Below, in pieces: positions 37,351-50,599 of a stretch of 64,000 nt of DNA. Numbering within the stretch: position 1 is the first letter of the stretch; every line of letters begins with the position of its first letter. Origin of the DNA: Gaeumannomyces sp. JS-464 (taxonomy: Eukaryota > Ascomycota > Sordariomycetes > Magnaporthales > Magnaporthaceae); the NCBI GenBank assembly GCA_002197995.1, contig NGZR01000009.1, positions 620,001 through 684,000 on the forward strand. Reading direction: 5' to 3'. The translations under genes and the position numbers were made by a program. A model generated the notes under the pieces. It did not search any database, was not told the DNA's origin, and was given only the letters and a program-made list of their open reading frames with translations.

Positions 37351-39558
37351 ATGTCGACGTAATCTGGACCGACCCAAACAGGGAGTCAGTCAGTGAGAGG
37401 AAGAAGCGCAAGATTGTGGAGCAGACCAAGAGAAAGGAGGAAAATCGCCTACTTCACTCGTCGGCTCACTCGACCAGCTCTTCAAGCGTCGACAAGCCGC
37501 TTCCGGGAGTGTTCGGGAATTATGGCTCCAGGAAGGAAGATGCGCAGTCACACGAGACGGTTAGACCAGCTGCTCTGGCCGTTGACAACGCCGCCAGTGA
37601 CTCCGCTGGCCGTCGGGGCTCCGTCTTTGGCTCGCAGCTTTCGCCCATCTCTTCTTCCAGCAGCCATCCTCACCGCCCGGTTCGGTTCATAGAGGATGGC
37701 CCTTCCTACGCCCAGACCCTGGACGAGTCTTCAGAGACCTCGCCTGGCCTAGCATCCCGAGGTCAGTGCATGTTTCGTGGGTGTTACACTCATAAGCCCT
37801 GGTGGCTAACTGAGTTTTTTTTCTAGACTCGATCTTTTCGAAGCCACATGAACAGCCTCTACAGCGTCGCCTCCGATGGACCCTGCCTCCGTCTTTGGAG
37901 GCTCCCACCGCCCGCTCGACTCGACTTCAAAGGTGGTTAGACTCTCGGCCCATTGTCCTTCATCGTCAAAACGACCGAGGTGGTTAGTACCCCTCGGTCG
38001 CCTGGCCTGGACTTGGAGCGCCTGATGTCTGATATTACTATCAGTGCCGATCCTGGACCGGCTCCGCGAGCGACTTCACCACCACCCGTCGAGCTGCCAA
38101 AGTCGGTTCAGACGAAGAATTGGTTATCATCAATCCCCAACACAGCGCGGCCGCTGTCTCCCCAGCTGAGGGAGTCGCGCCTCAGGCTGAGTCCTTTGCC
38201 TTCTATGCCTGGACACAAAGTCCCGTCGACCCCCGCGAACCCCCAGGATTCCTGTCATGGCGAGCCCCGACTCCGTCTTCCAAAACGAGAACCCAGACTC
38301 TTGGAAGCCACCCGATGCGTGGGATTGTAGCCCGGCGCCGAAGCCGGCAAAGGCTCTGACGTCTATGGATGCGATGCTAAGCATCCGAACCGAGGAGCAC
38401 GCTCGCAAATCGGCCTCCTTCTCGCTGGATCTTATCTCCATGCAGCGCGAGATGAAGATGATGGAGGCCGCGACTCCGCAGACCATCCTCACGCGCCTGA
38501 AGGAGCAGTGGGATGATTCGACAGACCCAGCGGTTTACCAAGAGACTGTCATGGAGAAGCAGAGATGGATGCTGTCAGCCATGTACAACGTGGACCGGCC
38601 AGGCATCGACGGTTCGAAGGGCGAGAGTGCCATGGTACCTGGAATTAAGCACAAGAACATGAAGATCCTGGCGCTCTTTGAGAGTCAAGGTGAGTTTTCC
38701 TATACGCAGGTCGGGGACTTGCCAACAGCAACATTATGCACGAGCCAAGTGCTAACGGCGAAAACAGCTACGGCATCATATCTAGCTGCCGCGCATGCAG
38801 ATTCCTTCATCTACCACATGTCGCCGACTCCGATTTCGAACGACCTCTTTCCAAATGTTCTCCCGACAGCCCTCCCGATTGTGTCGCACACAGCCTTATC
38901 GACGGCCCCTGACATGTTTTCGGCTGTATACTGCTTGTCTCTCCCGTCACTGGTACCATCCTCGGAGATCCCTCCCCTACTGCGCACCATCCATCGCACC
39001 CTGGCTCCCGGTGGTGCAGCACACCTCACTCTCATCGATCCTGCGCCGGTCCCTCAGTCACTCGGACCCAGAATGCGGCTCTGGATTGAAGAGAACTTGC
39101 AGATGAACCTGGAGCGCAAGTTCCGATGCATCCACCCAAGAAAGTTGGTTCCTGGCTGGATGGCAGATGCCCACCTGCGCGGCGCCTGCAGCACAATCAC
39201 GACAGTCAAGTTCTTTGCGATCCCCCCGGCTCATGAAACCTCGACTTCACATGCCACGGCCACTTTGGCCAGGGTCACAGGTGCGAACACTTCTGCATCT
39301 GGGTGCGGGACAGATGACGGAACAGCCAGCAGCGCAAGCAGCCTCAACAGCGTCAAGAAGGCGGAGAGCCGGGTCCGGATGGAACTCCGGAGCGTTGTTG
39401 GGCGGATGCTCTGGCGCGAGGTCTGGGGCAAATACGTCACTGGAAATAATTGGTGGTGGGATGACCCCCTCTGCGTCAAGGAGTGCCAGGAGATGGGAAC
39501 TCATTGGATCTACGAGATAATCGTGGGTATCAAGGAGAGTACCCAGTCCCATCGATGA
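37351..39558 (+). CDS. SAM-dependent methyltransferase-like protein with disordered N-terminus
   Basis: Exons 37351-37761, 37827-38689 and 38768-39558. The introns start GTCAGT and GTGAGT, with GGCTAAC and GTGCTAAC as branch points. The C-terminal half, from the WKPPDAWDC motif at about 38311, is a well-conserved fungal methyltransferase-type module. LAPGGAAHLTLIDPAP matches the post-motif region of class I (Methyltransf_11-like) enzymes, followed by LRSVVGRMLWREVWGKYV and NWWWDDPLC. The N-terminal GxG motif is not clear, so catalytic activity is uncertain. The N-terminal half is Ser/Pro-rich. Its coding-like peptides lie in successive frames, each a one-base-deletion step apart (about 37359, 37880, 37945, 38105 and 38235-38245). 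Adding five bases gives exactly 690 codons. The ATG at 37351 fits if one G is added, giving MSTVIWTDPNRESV. The substrate is unknown. Confidence 0.7.
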
Positions 39559-42500
39559 TCTGACTCGGTCAGCTCTTGTCGCCAGAGATGATGCGTCGTC
39601 AGCCTTCTCTGTCCGCATCGTGGAGGCCGCTCTGCCTAGTCGGCATTGAACGGCCTGGCGGCGCCTAGCCCTAACCGCCGACCAGGGACTGATATTTGGT
39701 ATGGAGCTCGTCGAGATAACGGCGAGCAGAAGGAGCTCGGTGATTTCTTACACAATTTTTTTCTTGTTTATCTGACCTTTCTCTCGCTCTCTTTCACCAT
39801 CTGGTTCGGGGTCGCTGTGCGTTGAGCACACGAATCCCAATTTGCCTGGTCTTTCCACAGAAGATTCATATTGTAGGAGATACCCAATCTTCTTGCTGAA
39901 GTTTGTTGTCCTGGACTCATTGTGTTACCTGTACAAGGGGGAGTTTTGTTCTCAGGTTTACGGTCGATGAGCCGAGGCCCTCGCCTTCTGTTGTTCGCAC
40001 CTTTTCTCTCGCTCTCGGCTATTCTACGGCCGGCAAGGACTGGGGGAGCAAGGGCGTGCTCGTATGGGCTTGATGCTGCCGGCTCGGCGAGGCGCACGAA
40101 AGGGCTGGACTGAGCAGCCTGAATACCACTTGAAGCGGAAAGTGTGGAGGATGGAAGGGCACGATACTCTTGAAGGCGACTGTACCTAATATTTGCTTAC
40201 ATACTTGGGGTTTGCTCACCCTTTGTTAATTTGTTCGGGAAGGGTCTCTTCTCTAGATACACACAGACGTCGATCGACGGTTATTTGGAGTTTCTCTTGT
40301 TGTAGGTACCGGCCTCCAGACAGACAGAGGTGCTTTGTCATGTTTTCTAGATGGCGCGAAACGCGCGGCGAGAAGGGATGAGCTACTCGCGAGACTCCAA
40401 GCCCTGCCTTGACTCCCCTTTCCCGTCCGCTTGGTAAGTTTGCCGAGCCAAAATCGAATGGCAGGTCATCTCGGCTAGGTTTCCTTATTGTGTGGAGAGG
40501 TCTCGAAGCTCCATTTGGGGGCGTTGGGCGTCTCGGCAGGGCGGCTGGGCTGGGGAATGTCACAGTTGCAACCCGGGCAGGCTGAGCAAAGAATAATAAA
40601 TAAATAAAAAAAACCTTCTCGACCCCGCCTGCCCAGACGGCGGCGACGGGTGCCTGGCCTAAGGCGAAAATGGAAGGTCGCAGACGTCTCGACCGCTGCG
40701 ATGAGAGGGATCCTGTCCGGAGGACAAAGGAAGGGAGTGGAGGGGAGGACAAAGGGAAAGGGTTTACCAGCCAACGAGCCAACCTCCCCTCCCATCTCTC
40801 ATTGAAGAGCGAGCCTGGGCTTGTCGCCTCCTCGCTGGGTGCCGAGAAGGATGCCGGTCGCTGTCCGAGTCATTCGAACAGGGGCAGGCAGCAAGGGGTC
40901 GGCGACCGTTTTTTTTTTTTTGGAAGAAAACGGAGCAGGCTACCTAGCTAGGTACCTTGCCTAGGGGCTGTTGGGAGCAGCCATGGTGGCCGCTGCGGGG
41001 TTTCCTGCTCGGCCTGCCACATGGCATTAACCGGCATTAGGCCGGGGGCGGAGTTCTCCAAATTTGCATCCAGGGGATTACCCCAGGGTCTCCACATTCA
41101 CACCGAGAAGACGCCTCGGGAGGAGCCCGCCATCTGCCCCATGTGAAGTGGAGGCTGGGCGCGGGTTGTTGGTCCGGTTCTAGCATGCGGTTGGTAGCTT
41201 TTTTTTCTTTCTTTTTTTTCCTTGGGTGGCCGAGGGAAGAAAAATGCGCTGGTGCTGTCTGGCTGTTGTTGCGCACGACTGCTCGATGTGGTTTTGGTGA
41301 GGAGACACTTGGGCCTAATGTAGGTACCAGGTAGGTCATCATGTTAATTTTCCCGTGTTTCTTTGCTTTCTTCCCGCGCGAAATTGAGGAACGATCTGGG
41401 TGTGCGCCGAGTCATCCCCCCTGCCAAGAGGCCTCGGGATCACCAGCAAGACCCCTTTTTGTTTCCCTGGAGACCTTGACCTTCAGACAAACTCCCTTTG
41501 TTGCTCTTTTTTTTTTCTTCTTGCTTATCATCAATTCTCTTTCCTTCTGGTAGGGTTTCCGTTCAAAGCGAATCCAATCCGCACCCTCGGAAAGCAACCA
41601 ACCGATCAACTGGAAGAGGCTCGCTCGCACACACACGCTCATTTACGAAAAGGCTGGCTGCACGGCACGCGCGGCGAGTCCATGATTGCGAGGGCGGCTG
41701 GACCGTCCTCTTGGGGAGGCGAGGGAGCGGCACGGAAACTCTGTCGCGCGGGAACATAAAGGGTCCAATAAATCACGCACCCCAAGGGCGCGGAAGCGAA
41801 CTCGCATATCGGACTTTGTGGCTGGGTAGCATTGGGCGAAGCAAAGAAGCTGTAGCCAATGTTTCTTGTCGATTTCGCTGCATAAGCGAGAGGTGACATC
41901 AGGCGTGTACTGTAGATGCCCAGTCCAATGGCCCGGCGTTGGGTGTGCTTTGCGAGGTTGTTTCCAATGGGCCGCTGCCATTTACAGGGAGAGCGTCCAG
42001 GTCGTATTTCAACGGCAACTGCCTTGTGATGATATGAGCGGATGTCACCATTTCTCAACCCATAGCTCTTAGCAATCGCTAGGTCTGCGGTCTGGTCTCC
42101 GCGGCGCGGCGCTTCAGGGTTACCAGGAATCCCTGGATCCTTGGAACCGGCTCTCCCCCGAGTCAAAAAGGTCGCACGCGGCTGCCTGTTGGTCTTGCCC
42201 GCACGTTGTCCAACAGCTAGACCAGGAAATCCCTTACAGCGTCAGCCTCGGCTACTCGATTTTGAGAGGGCGGAGGAAATTCGCGGAAGGATCAGATTCG
42301 TGGAAGGAGTTGGCGTGGAATTTCCTAGGTGGATGGAGAGATTGCTGATCGTCGCCAACGATAAAGGCGAGCCGTCGCAGGCCGTGGACGGCACCTCTGG
42401 TCGAAACAAGATAGCGGGAGATCTTTCTTTGCCAATTTATGTAACCAGCAGTTTAGTCCCAGACATCGTATGATGTGACACGTCAAAAAGGAGGAAGAAA

Positions 42501-43658
42501 AAGGGAGCAAAGACAAGATCTGCAGGAGGAGCCGTGGGCCACGGTCACCTGCAGGAATCATCAGGATGATGGAAGAAGAAAAAGAAAGGATGCATGGAGC
42601 CGATCAGCTCGAACGACATGGCAGGCGAAAGAAATAGGGTTTTGGGGATTTGCGGTCAAGACGAGGCGCGAGCCGCCCCGTCCGATCCGAGCCTGCTGCG
42701 TCCAGTTCCCCAGGCGAGGAAGAAAAAAGAAAGGTGAAGAAAACATGGGATGGCCTCATTTGTGTCGGCCATGTCATGCCTACCGTTCCTGCGAAGTGCC
42801 GACCTGGGGCCGTGCTATCACTCTTTGATCGGCGGTGATCTAAACCCAGGCAGGTCAGGGACAGCCGACCAGACGCTAGCACCATCCCTCCCCGTTTCGA
42901 CAAGTGCCGACGCCGGTGCCTCTCTGGCAAACAAATTAGCCCATCGCCGCTCCGGGATTTTCGTCGATAAATGGCGGAGCGTCTGTGTGGCCGCGTCAAT
43001 TACGTGCCAAGAATGCTTCTGGACTGACCCGCGACAGGGATCGACAATGAAAGCAGGGAACTAAAACAGAAGATGAAAAGCAAGTCAACGTTGATCGTCA
43101 CGCCTCCTTCCCAGTCGGGCTGCTCCTTCGTTTTTAGTGGCGTGACGGTGGCTTGCGCCGGCTCCAACGCCCGGCGGTGATCACGGATAACCCCGGATGG
43201 GGTGTATGGCTGGAAATTACCATGTTTGACTACACTGGCGTATCGTGGCGAGCGCGAGGAATGCCGAAAGGGGGGACTACGATTTCAAAATCAGACCCTG
43301 GGGAGGAGAGCATCAAGTCGATTAGATAGACGTCGAGAACAGTTGCTGGGAATGGATATACGGCAACCCGCCGTAATTTTCAACATCCTCAAAATGCCGC
43401 TTTAGATATCGAAACAAAAACCGACGGTCCGCTTGCTCGCTTTTGCAAACGTTCCAGCAAGGTCTCCCAAACATACAAGAATGAGGTAGATAGGCTAGGC
43501 TAGAGTAGAAACATCAACAAGCAAGGAAGGGGCTAGGGTATTTTCATCATCACAACCCAGAAAGGGAATGTCCACCAGCCGCCGAACAAGAGGTCCGCTC
43601 GCAAGGTCCGCCGCCCCGTCATTACGTATAGGAGATGAGGTATATCTGGTCATGATCG
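39559..43658. other. Intergenic, about 4.1 kb
   Basis: No gene seen on either strand. It contains poly-T runs (about 40909-40920 and 41200-41220, 41506-41519), a TACCTAGCTAGGTACC palindrome (40941-40956) and short random frames only. Confidence 0.6.
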
Positions 43659-45240
43659 TCATAGGGAGCTATGCGGTTTCCTCTCCACAGGCTGCTCGTT
43701 TGTCGAGGGTCTGCCGGTGAGCTCCGTCATGCTCTCGCTCTCGTAGCTCTTGTCGTAGCCGCCGTGCAGGCGGCTGCCCCCGGCTATGGCCGTGTTCGGC
43801 CTGCGCGCCGAGCCAAAGTCGTTGGCCGCAGTCCCGACTCCGCCGAGGGTCTGTAGACGGTGCTGGTTTGCGCCGGCTTGGCAGGAACTGCTGGCGCCGC
43901 CGTGGCCGATGAGCTCCGTGACGGGCCTGCGCGAGAGGAAGAGGTCGTGCCACAGCAGGGTGCAGGCGGACCACGACGTCACGATGTAGATGATGGCGTT
44001 CCAGAACCCCTGGAGCGGCAGCACAAACGCGCTCATGTACTCGAGCGCCAGGCTCACCTGGTTGACGTGCACAACCGAGTAGACTCTGTTGGCGCTCGAC
44101 GGGATCCACGTCACCAGCATCGCCGTGAAGAAGAGAATGGCGCATTTGGTGTATGACCAGGCGGCATTGTTAGCTTCGTGGCTGGCCTTGCGTCGCCCGC
44201 TGACAGGATTGCTTGGGGCGCTGTTGTTGCCTGCCGTGGCCGGTGATGTAGCGGGCCGCGGCTGCGCGATGGGAAGCACATCGGCAGGCTTGATAGACAT
44301 GTCGTCTTCTCCGACGCTCGTCCTGGCATTGGACGAGATGGTGACTGAGTATGCCCCAGTCGGTGGCGCGTTGTTCGGCGGCAGGACCGCGGCCTCAGGG
44401 GCCCGGCGGCCGAGGGGAGCAAGGTTGATGGAGCCTGGCGAATTGTTGGCCACCTCGGACGTTACGTAAATTTCGGTCGTCTTGTTCGCCAAAAAAGGAT
44501 CGTCCATCGGTGGAAGCGGCTCCGGATCGTGGTTGTTGCTGCTGGACTGGAAGTTGCGAAGCTGCTTGTGCTTGCGGTAAATCTCCCCTCCGGCGCGAAT
44601 GTAGATGAAGAAGGTGATCAAGATAATGACCCAGATGGGACCGTAGAAGGTAGCGATGCGCCAAATGTCCCACTTGGGGCTAATCCAGCACCATAGCGTG
44701 GCGTCTCCGTACATCCTCCCGCGCTTCGGGTGGTCGATGAAAACGTAGGTCAAGGCGACAATGAAGGGAACTCCGTAGCAGACGATCAGGTACGGCAGCT
44801 CCATTCGGCGCAGCTTGGCGGCGTCAAACCTGTGGTAGAAGGTAAGGTAGACATTGACGGCCATGGCCAGGGTCCAGAAGGTGTCTGCGGGTAGGAACCT
44901 GGTGTTTGCGGGGTCAGCATGCGGCAGTGATGACCGATGTATCGGGGGTCACTACATCGGGGGTCACCCACATCTGAAGCAAGAACGCCTGGAACTGACA
45001 GCCGGGTGAGGTGCTGTCGCCGACATATGTCCTGGCCATCAGAGTTCCGACGTTGCTCATCATGTTGCCGAACGAAGCATAAAAGACCAGCCGGTTGATT
45101 GGTTTGTGGAACGATCTCCTGGAGCAGAAGGTGGCGATGATAAAGACGCATCCGAGCAGCGAGAACACCGAACAGACGCGTTCGATGATGCTGAACTGAC
45201 CCAGCTGCTCCCGCCTGAGCTCATCTTCGCGGGTAACCAT
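43659..45240 (-). CDS. cAMP-receptor-like seven-transmembrane GPCR
   Basis: A plasma-membrane receptor of the fungal cAMP-receptor-like class (related to Dictyostelium cAR; Neurospora GPR-1 and Aspergillus GprH groups). Two exons on minus, 45240-44972 and 44898-43659, are joined in phase 2 and give LLQMFLPADTFWTLAM. The protein has 502 aa. Membrane segments in order: SVFSLLGCVFIIATF (TM1), LVFYASFGNMMSNVGTLMA (TM2), TFWTLAMAVNVYLTFY (TM3), LPYLIVCYGVPFIVAL (TM4), FYGPIWVIILITFFIYI (TM5), then a third cytoplasmic loop of about 150 aa rich in Pro/Asn/Ser. TM6 (AILFFTAMLVTWIPSSANRVY) and TM7 (FVLPLQGFWNAIIYIVTSW) follow, with a cytosolic tail. The reading frame is intact. The ligand is not known; cAMP binding has not been established for fungal members. 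Confidence 0.88.
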
Positions 45241-48200
45241 CCTGACGCCGTGGAAGCTGGACCCGTGTGCCGTCGAGAAGCCGCCACGGCGAGCCGCTAT
45301 ACACGAGTAGAGAAGTTGGGAGGCTGCGGTGGATATACTATTTCATGTAGGACCGCACAAGAAGGCGCTGTGTCGCAGTGGCGGGATGGCGTGCTAAAAG
45401 GTCGGAGAGCAAGGGTTGCCTGGCTACCGGGCCCACGCTCCTTCGGAGGGACGGGGGCAGGGAAGGTTAAGTATTGTCTTGAGGAAAGTCGGGCTCGGTA
45501 TGGAAAATGCGGTTGCTTGCGGTGACTGAAAGAGAGAGTCGTCCACCGTTGACTGGGTGCTGGCCGTGAAGGCAGCGATTATGGGACAGTTAATTCCGAA
45601 CGCCTTTTTGTCCGGGATGGGCCGTCGGGGTGGCAAGCAGATGGTTGCGAGGTGTTTGCTGGGGGCTGTCCAGGAGCCGGCACCGGCGGGTAGAGAGAGC
45701 ACTGGCGTCTATAATGACGCTGGCGAGCAAGCATATCCGTCCAAGTCTCTTTCTCTCCGGGGCGGCGTCCTCGGCCGTCAGTTTATACCATTGGCGATGT
45801 TCGTTGCGGGTGTTGGCGGACTCTCACAGCTCCGAGTGGGCGGAGAGTATAAGAATTGTGGTGTACGGCGCGTGCCTGCGGCGCCGTGCCTCCTTTTGTT
45901 GGCGCAGGAGGCAGGCCAGAGATGCCAGCGGTCCACCCTGCCAGGATGAAGGGTCGAGGTTGGTCCCCTGCCAGGCCACGGCCATCACAGTTCGCATGCA
46001 GCCGACCGGGGTGGGAGGATGTGCAACACGTACCCGAGGAACAAAGCCGCTTTCAGAAGAGGGGCCGACCATCAGAAAGGCTGATCTAGCCCAAAAAAGA
46101 TAAAGGGGTGAAGAGGCTGCTGCTGACGGACGGTGGAAACGTGGGTGAGCAAGGGGTGCGTGATGGGGCCATCAGCGTAGATGCCTGTGCAAGTTTATAA
46201 AGCAGGGATGGATAGGAGGGCTAGCGAGGCCAAGAGCAGAAAGCAACGCCCTGGGGCGCAGAACAAAGCATGGATGGCATGGACGATCTGGCTGGCTGGT
46301 TGGTTGGCTGGAAGGGGCCGATGTGGACGGGTGGATGGGTCGGAATGGATGGACAAAAGGACCAGAGCGACTATCCAGGGTGGATGCATATACCGCATGC
46401 TGCAGGTGAGAGCAGGGCGCTGGCGGCAGCACCATCAGCAGCACCAGCACCAGCAGCGGCAGACCAGATCGTAGGGCAGAAGCGGGCGAGCATTGCAAGT
46501 ACGTGCGTACACATATGTGGAGGCCATCCTGGACGGAGGTTGTATCGCAGCGCATTGACTGCGCCGGCCCTGTACATACCTCCCTGGACAAGCTGATTGC
46601 CCATTTCCCACCCTCTCAAGGCCTGTCCCAGCGCACCAAGCTTAGCTTGGCGCGGGGTCGGAGAGTTCGGAGAAGGCTAGGGGGATTGGTCATTTCCGTC
46701 GCCATGGTTTGCTGACGAAAAGCGGCCAACGAAATGCGGCACTGCCGAGAGTTGTGGTGCTGTGGTCGTCTGCATGGGAAAAAAAAAGAAGGGGAGGAGA
46801 GAAGCAAGTGGTGGTGCCCGCCCTCGTTCCTACGCTAAGCTGCATGGGGAAGGGCAAAAACGGAATGCGTTTTGGCGGGGAATTTCCCCCACTGGCCCAT
46901 CCGATATCCGCAACACCGTTTCCCCAGCACGAAGCAGTGCTGCTCGCTTGCTCCCGCCCCAGCTTGACGGGCAAGCCCAGCAAGCAAACAATCCCCTAAC
47001 AGAAAAAGACATGAGAACCGTGTCGACGGATTGCGAGTCTGCAATCGGCTCGACTGCATGCATCAACAGGGAATCGCACGCATCGGTGCGTACGTGCAGA
47101 TGCATCGACGCTTTCTTTCTTGAGCCGCCACGAGCTGATTACTGTTTTGGTGGCGTCGGCGCGAGCCCCTTAAGAGCGAGCCCTAGAAGCGCTAGAAGCC
47201 CTCCGCCAGCTTAGGAAGGTGGCACAAGCGCAAAGCTCCAATCGACCTCTCAACCGCCCTGCATGCAGGTCACGCAGCAGCAGCCCGGTTTGCTCTGGGA
47301 CACATGGCACAATGTAGTCGCCCGCCCGAAGCTCCCGGATGGCTTCGTTGGTCCCTAGGCGCAATCACAATATCTGAGGTGGTTGGCATAACCAGGACCC
47401 GCGATGCAGACCGTGCCTCTGTTAGGCGGTATTGCTGACCGATTTCAGCGGCGAATGTCTAGCCCCCTCGCACCCTCTTTTCCCCTGATATCTGGTAGCC
47501 ATGTGCCATGCTGATGAGTGAGAAGTGGCGTGGCACGAGGGAGGCAAGCGCCCTTGCGGCTGCCTGGGCGCCACTAGCCGTCGGCTAGGTGCTGTTTGTT
47601 TCTCTATCACCTCTCGCAAACCTTCTACGCCTCTAGGGCTTTGTTGGTTGAACAAGGCCGGATGACACCTTGCACAGACGGGCGTCGTGTGGCGGCGGCG
47701 ATGGCGGCGGTGCCTGTCGCTGCGAGATTCGGGCTGGTTATTGCTCCATCCAGTCCGTCGCTGCCGCAAGTCTGGGCCATTCGGTGACATGTGGCCGCCA
47801 CATCGCCCTCAGCCGACGGCGATGTCGATAGTTGGATGTCTGAAACAGGCGGCTCGCAGGCTGGAATGTTGTTGTCTGAGGGCCTATTGTTCTTCTCGGC
47901 TTGTCAAAGCGATTTTCCGCGCCGGCTCGCGCGCGAACGCCCGTCTAGCCCAGGAACGCTGGCGCCCTAAACCCCCAAGCGCCACCGCTGTCGGGAGGGC
48001 GGCACGACCACAAGCGAGGCACGCAAGGCCGTTGGCGTGTGTTGCGGCTTGGCCAGGGGACGGGAATTGCGGCTCCTTCGCCGCCAACCAGCATTCAATG
48101 GCGTCAATAATCGATAGTGGCATGCGCAATCCATGGTGGACGGGATGCAAACCTGGCCGGGTCACACCGTTTCCTCGGACCGTTTTCTGTGTCTGGCAAC

Positions 48201-48469
48201 AAGCTGACATAAGAGGGGCTTGCGGGCTCCGCTGCTCGGTTTGGTGATATGATACCTATCTTTGTGTCAGCGATCTGTTGCGTTTTGGGAAATACGCCGG
48301 AGGGCTGAAATGTCGGGCTCCACTCGTGCGCATTGGCAAGCACTGCAAGCAAAGGAAGGCCCCACTCCCAGTGGCTGCTTCCCCGGACGGCCTTTTGAAA
48401 AGTGGTTTGATACCCCAGCCTTGGTCTCGGCAGCGTAGCAGCTTGACGCTTGGCTTTCGCCTGGGCCCA
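45241..48469. other. Intergenic, about 3.2 kb
   Basis: This is the upstream region of the GPCR and beyond. Short frames only, none with a domain or typical codon use. A GGTT/GGCT-rich repeat lies at about 46285-46315. Confidence 0.6.
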
Positions 48470-48730
48470 GGCACCCCGACAAAAAAAAGTCGGGTCACAA
48501 ACAGCAATCCCACCCCTGTTCTTCCCTTCACAGCACAACCTCGCGACTTCAACCAGCTATAATTCAAGCCAAACAGCCGGTTTTACGAAAAAGAAAACTT
48601 TTCAGAAATCCCGATTCCAATATTTTCCACTATTTCGTTTTTGTTTTATTCGGATTGTGTTTTTTTGTGTTGGTTGCAACTGCATTGTGAGGGAACTTTT
48701 TACGACCTGACTTTTTTTGGTCGGGGTGCC
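48470..48730. mobile_element. MITE-like element with 32-bp terminal inverted repeats
   Basis: Both ends begin GGCACCCCGAC when read inwards. The left end (48470-48501) and the right end (48699-48730, reverse complement) match at 28 of 32 positions. Each end also contains its own small hairpin (CCCGAC, eight A, GTCGGG at the left). The 200 nt between are clearly more AT-rich than the surroundings and carry no open frame of note. Size, paired ends and AT-rich core fit a non-autonomous DNA transposon. I see no convincing target-site duplication, and no second copy in this window. Confidence 0.6.
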
Positions 48731-50599
48731 AGGCAAGATGGATCTCATCATCTCCACCGGCCGCCCTGCCTTGACTCGCCAATCATTCATCCCAGCGATC
48801 CCAATCTGGACTGGGCCATATTTGACGGTCAGCGGCGCCAAGAGCCCGAGAGCGCTGGTCGAGTCAGCGCTTCTGGCTGTTAGTCCCATCTCAGCTTCCA
48901 GCCTGGCGAGCCGTCCTCGGCGCCCACCCGCTCCCACGTCCTGCCTTGCTGTCCTGCTGCCACGCCGCTGTCAACCTGTCTCGCCTGCTCGCCTGCTTGC
49001 CTCTTGCTTCCACCCATTAAATCTACTGGGCACCAGGTCGATCGTGGGGTCTGACGGGCGGCCCGTGGGCAAGCGGTTCATGCGCGCCATCGTTGAATCG
49101 GTGATCGTTGCTGTCGCGCTCACGCACCGATACGATATCGCCACAAAGCCAAACGGGCCGCTGCCGCTTGCTGATCTTGGTCAGCCATCAAAGAAGCCAC
49201 GGGTCCTGCCGCTCCCCTGCTTCGCGTCTGACCGAGGCCCGCCCCCATGGCTTCTAACAGAGCTGTTTCGGCCGTTATCCAGGAGCTGAGCTGTTGAGGT
49301 GGCGCGTGGCCAGGCGGCCAGGCAGGCTGCTTACCTCCCCCACATCACACCTGCATAGGGGGCACTACGCGTGCCGCATCCTTTTGGCGATTGCTACGCC
49401 CCTCGCCTGGGATCGGGGCCGGCCTGGTCCAAACGTTTGGTACCGAAGAAGGCCTTGGCTCACTAGTGTGTGCCTCTTGCGCGTCTTTGGCGACATTCGA
49501 CGACTTGCCTATTTCGTCTTCCCCGATCTCGCAACATCATGTGCAGCTACTATACAGTTGTCCTACGACACGCAGGACGCTCCTCTGCCATCCGTTTTGG
49601 ATATCTCGGCTACGATGGCTTCAATGGTGCTAGTTCGCTAGCGAAGCCTTGCCGTGTGGCGTGCCATGCATAGGTTAGGTAGGTACCTGCAGGCACCAGA
49701 CGGGCAAAGGCGAGGTGACGACTAGTCTAGGGGATCTAAGTCACACCGCTTCATGGCTCGGCAACAACACGCTCTCCTAACTGTCCCGCATCAAGCTCTA
49801 CTACGGCCTCAATGGCTCCCTGCGGCTCGACATAATGATCCGGGCCCTGGTGGGCCGCATAGACTGCTCTTCTTTCTACTCGGCTACGGATGGATCCCTG
49901 ATCCATCCGAATCCGAGGGACTGTGCGCGATGAATATTCGCCAAGCAGTATTCCTGTGATATCTTCTGGCTAGTGCGGGAGGGCTGGGTCTCATCTGGAG
50001 GGGAAACCATGCTCTTGATGCGAGGACCCACGCCGTTCCAAGGGGCCTCATCCTTTTACTGGAAGCGACTGGGCCAGAGGCTTTCGAAGCTGAGCAATTC
50101 GCTTCGGGAGTTTCCTTAGTCAAGTCTGACATGCATGCAGTTTCTATGAACCCAGAAATCCAAGCTCGACGAGTACCAGGCTGTTGTAACCGACTAGCGA
50201 GTTGCCTTCGACATCCACCATCCCCAACAGTTCTTGCTGTGCAGGTTCGTCCAAGGAAACCCGTCTCTCCCATGGTTGCCATTCTCGAGGCGTCTCCATG
50301 GCGCGCCGTTCCCATAGAAGCCAGAACATGCCCTCGGAGGTCTTTCTAGGGGACCCGATGTCTTTTGTGTGCCGTGATACCTCTTGGCCGCATCAATGTT
50401 ATTCAAAAATGCCCTCGATGGTTCCGGTAGGCCCAAATAAATGGCACCTTCTTTGAAGAGACCTTTCAAGATCTTCAGCAGGATGCTTTGGCGTGTGAAA
50501 TCTTCCAGATAGCAATCGTCTAGCTGACCAAGGGGAGTCTCTGCTGCCTGCCGAAGCTCTTTGCTCTGGCGTTTGATATATTACCAAACCAATCTCTTG
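48731..50599. other. No intact gene; possible decayed coding sequence
   Basis: No intact frame. From about 49780 the plus strand, in one frame, gives coding-like peptides (KLYYGLNGSLRLDIMIRAL; DIFWLVREGWVSSGGETM; FLLCRFVQGNPSLPWLPF) interrupted by TAG, TGA and TAA. The stops could derive from CAG, CGA, CAA or TGG by C-to-T type change. Stop density is close to chance, so this is only a hint of a degraded gene continuous with 50600-51837. Confidence 0.35.
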
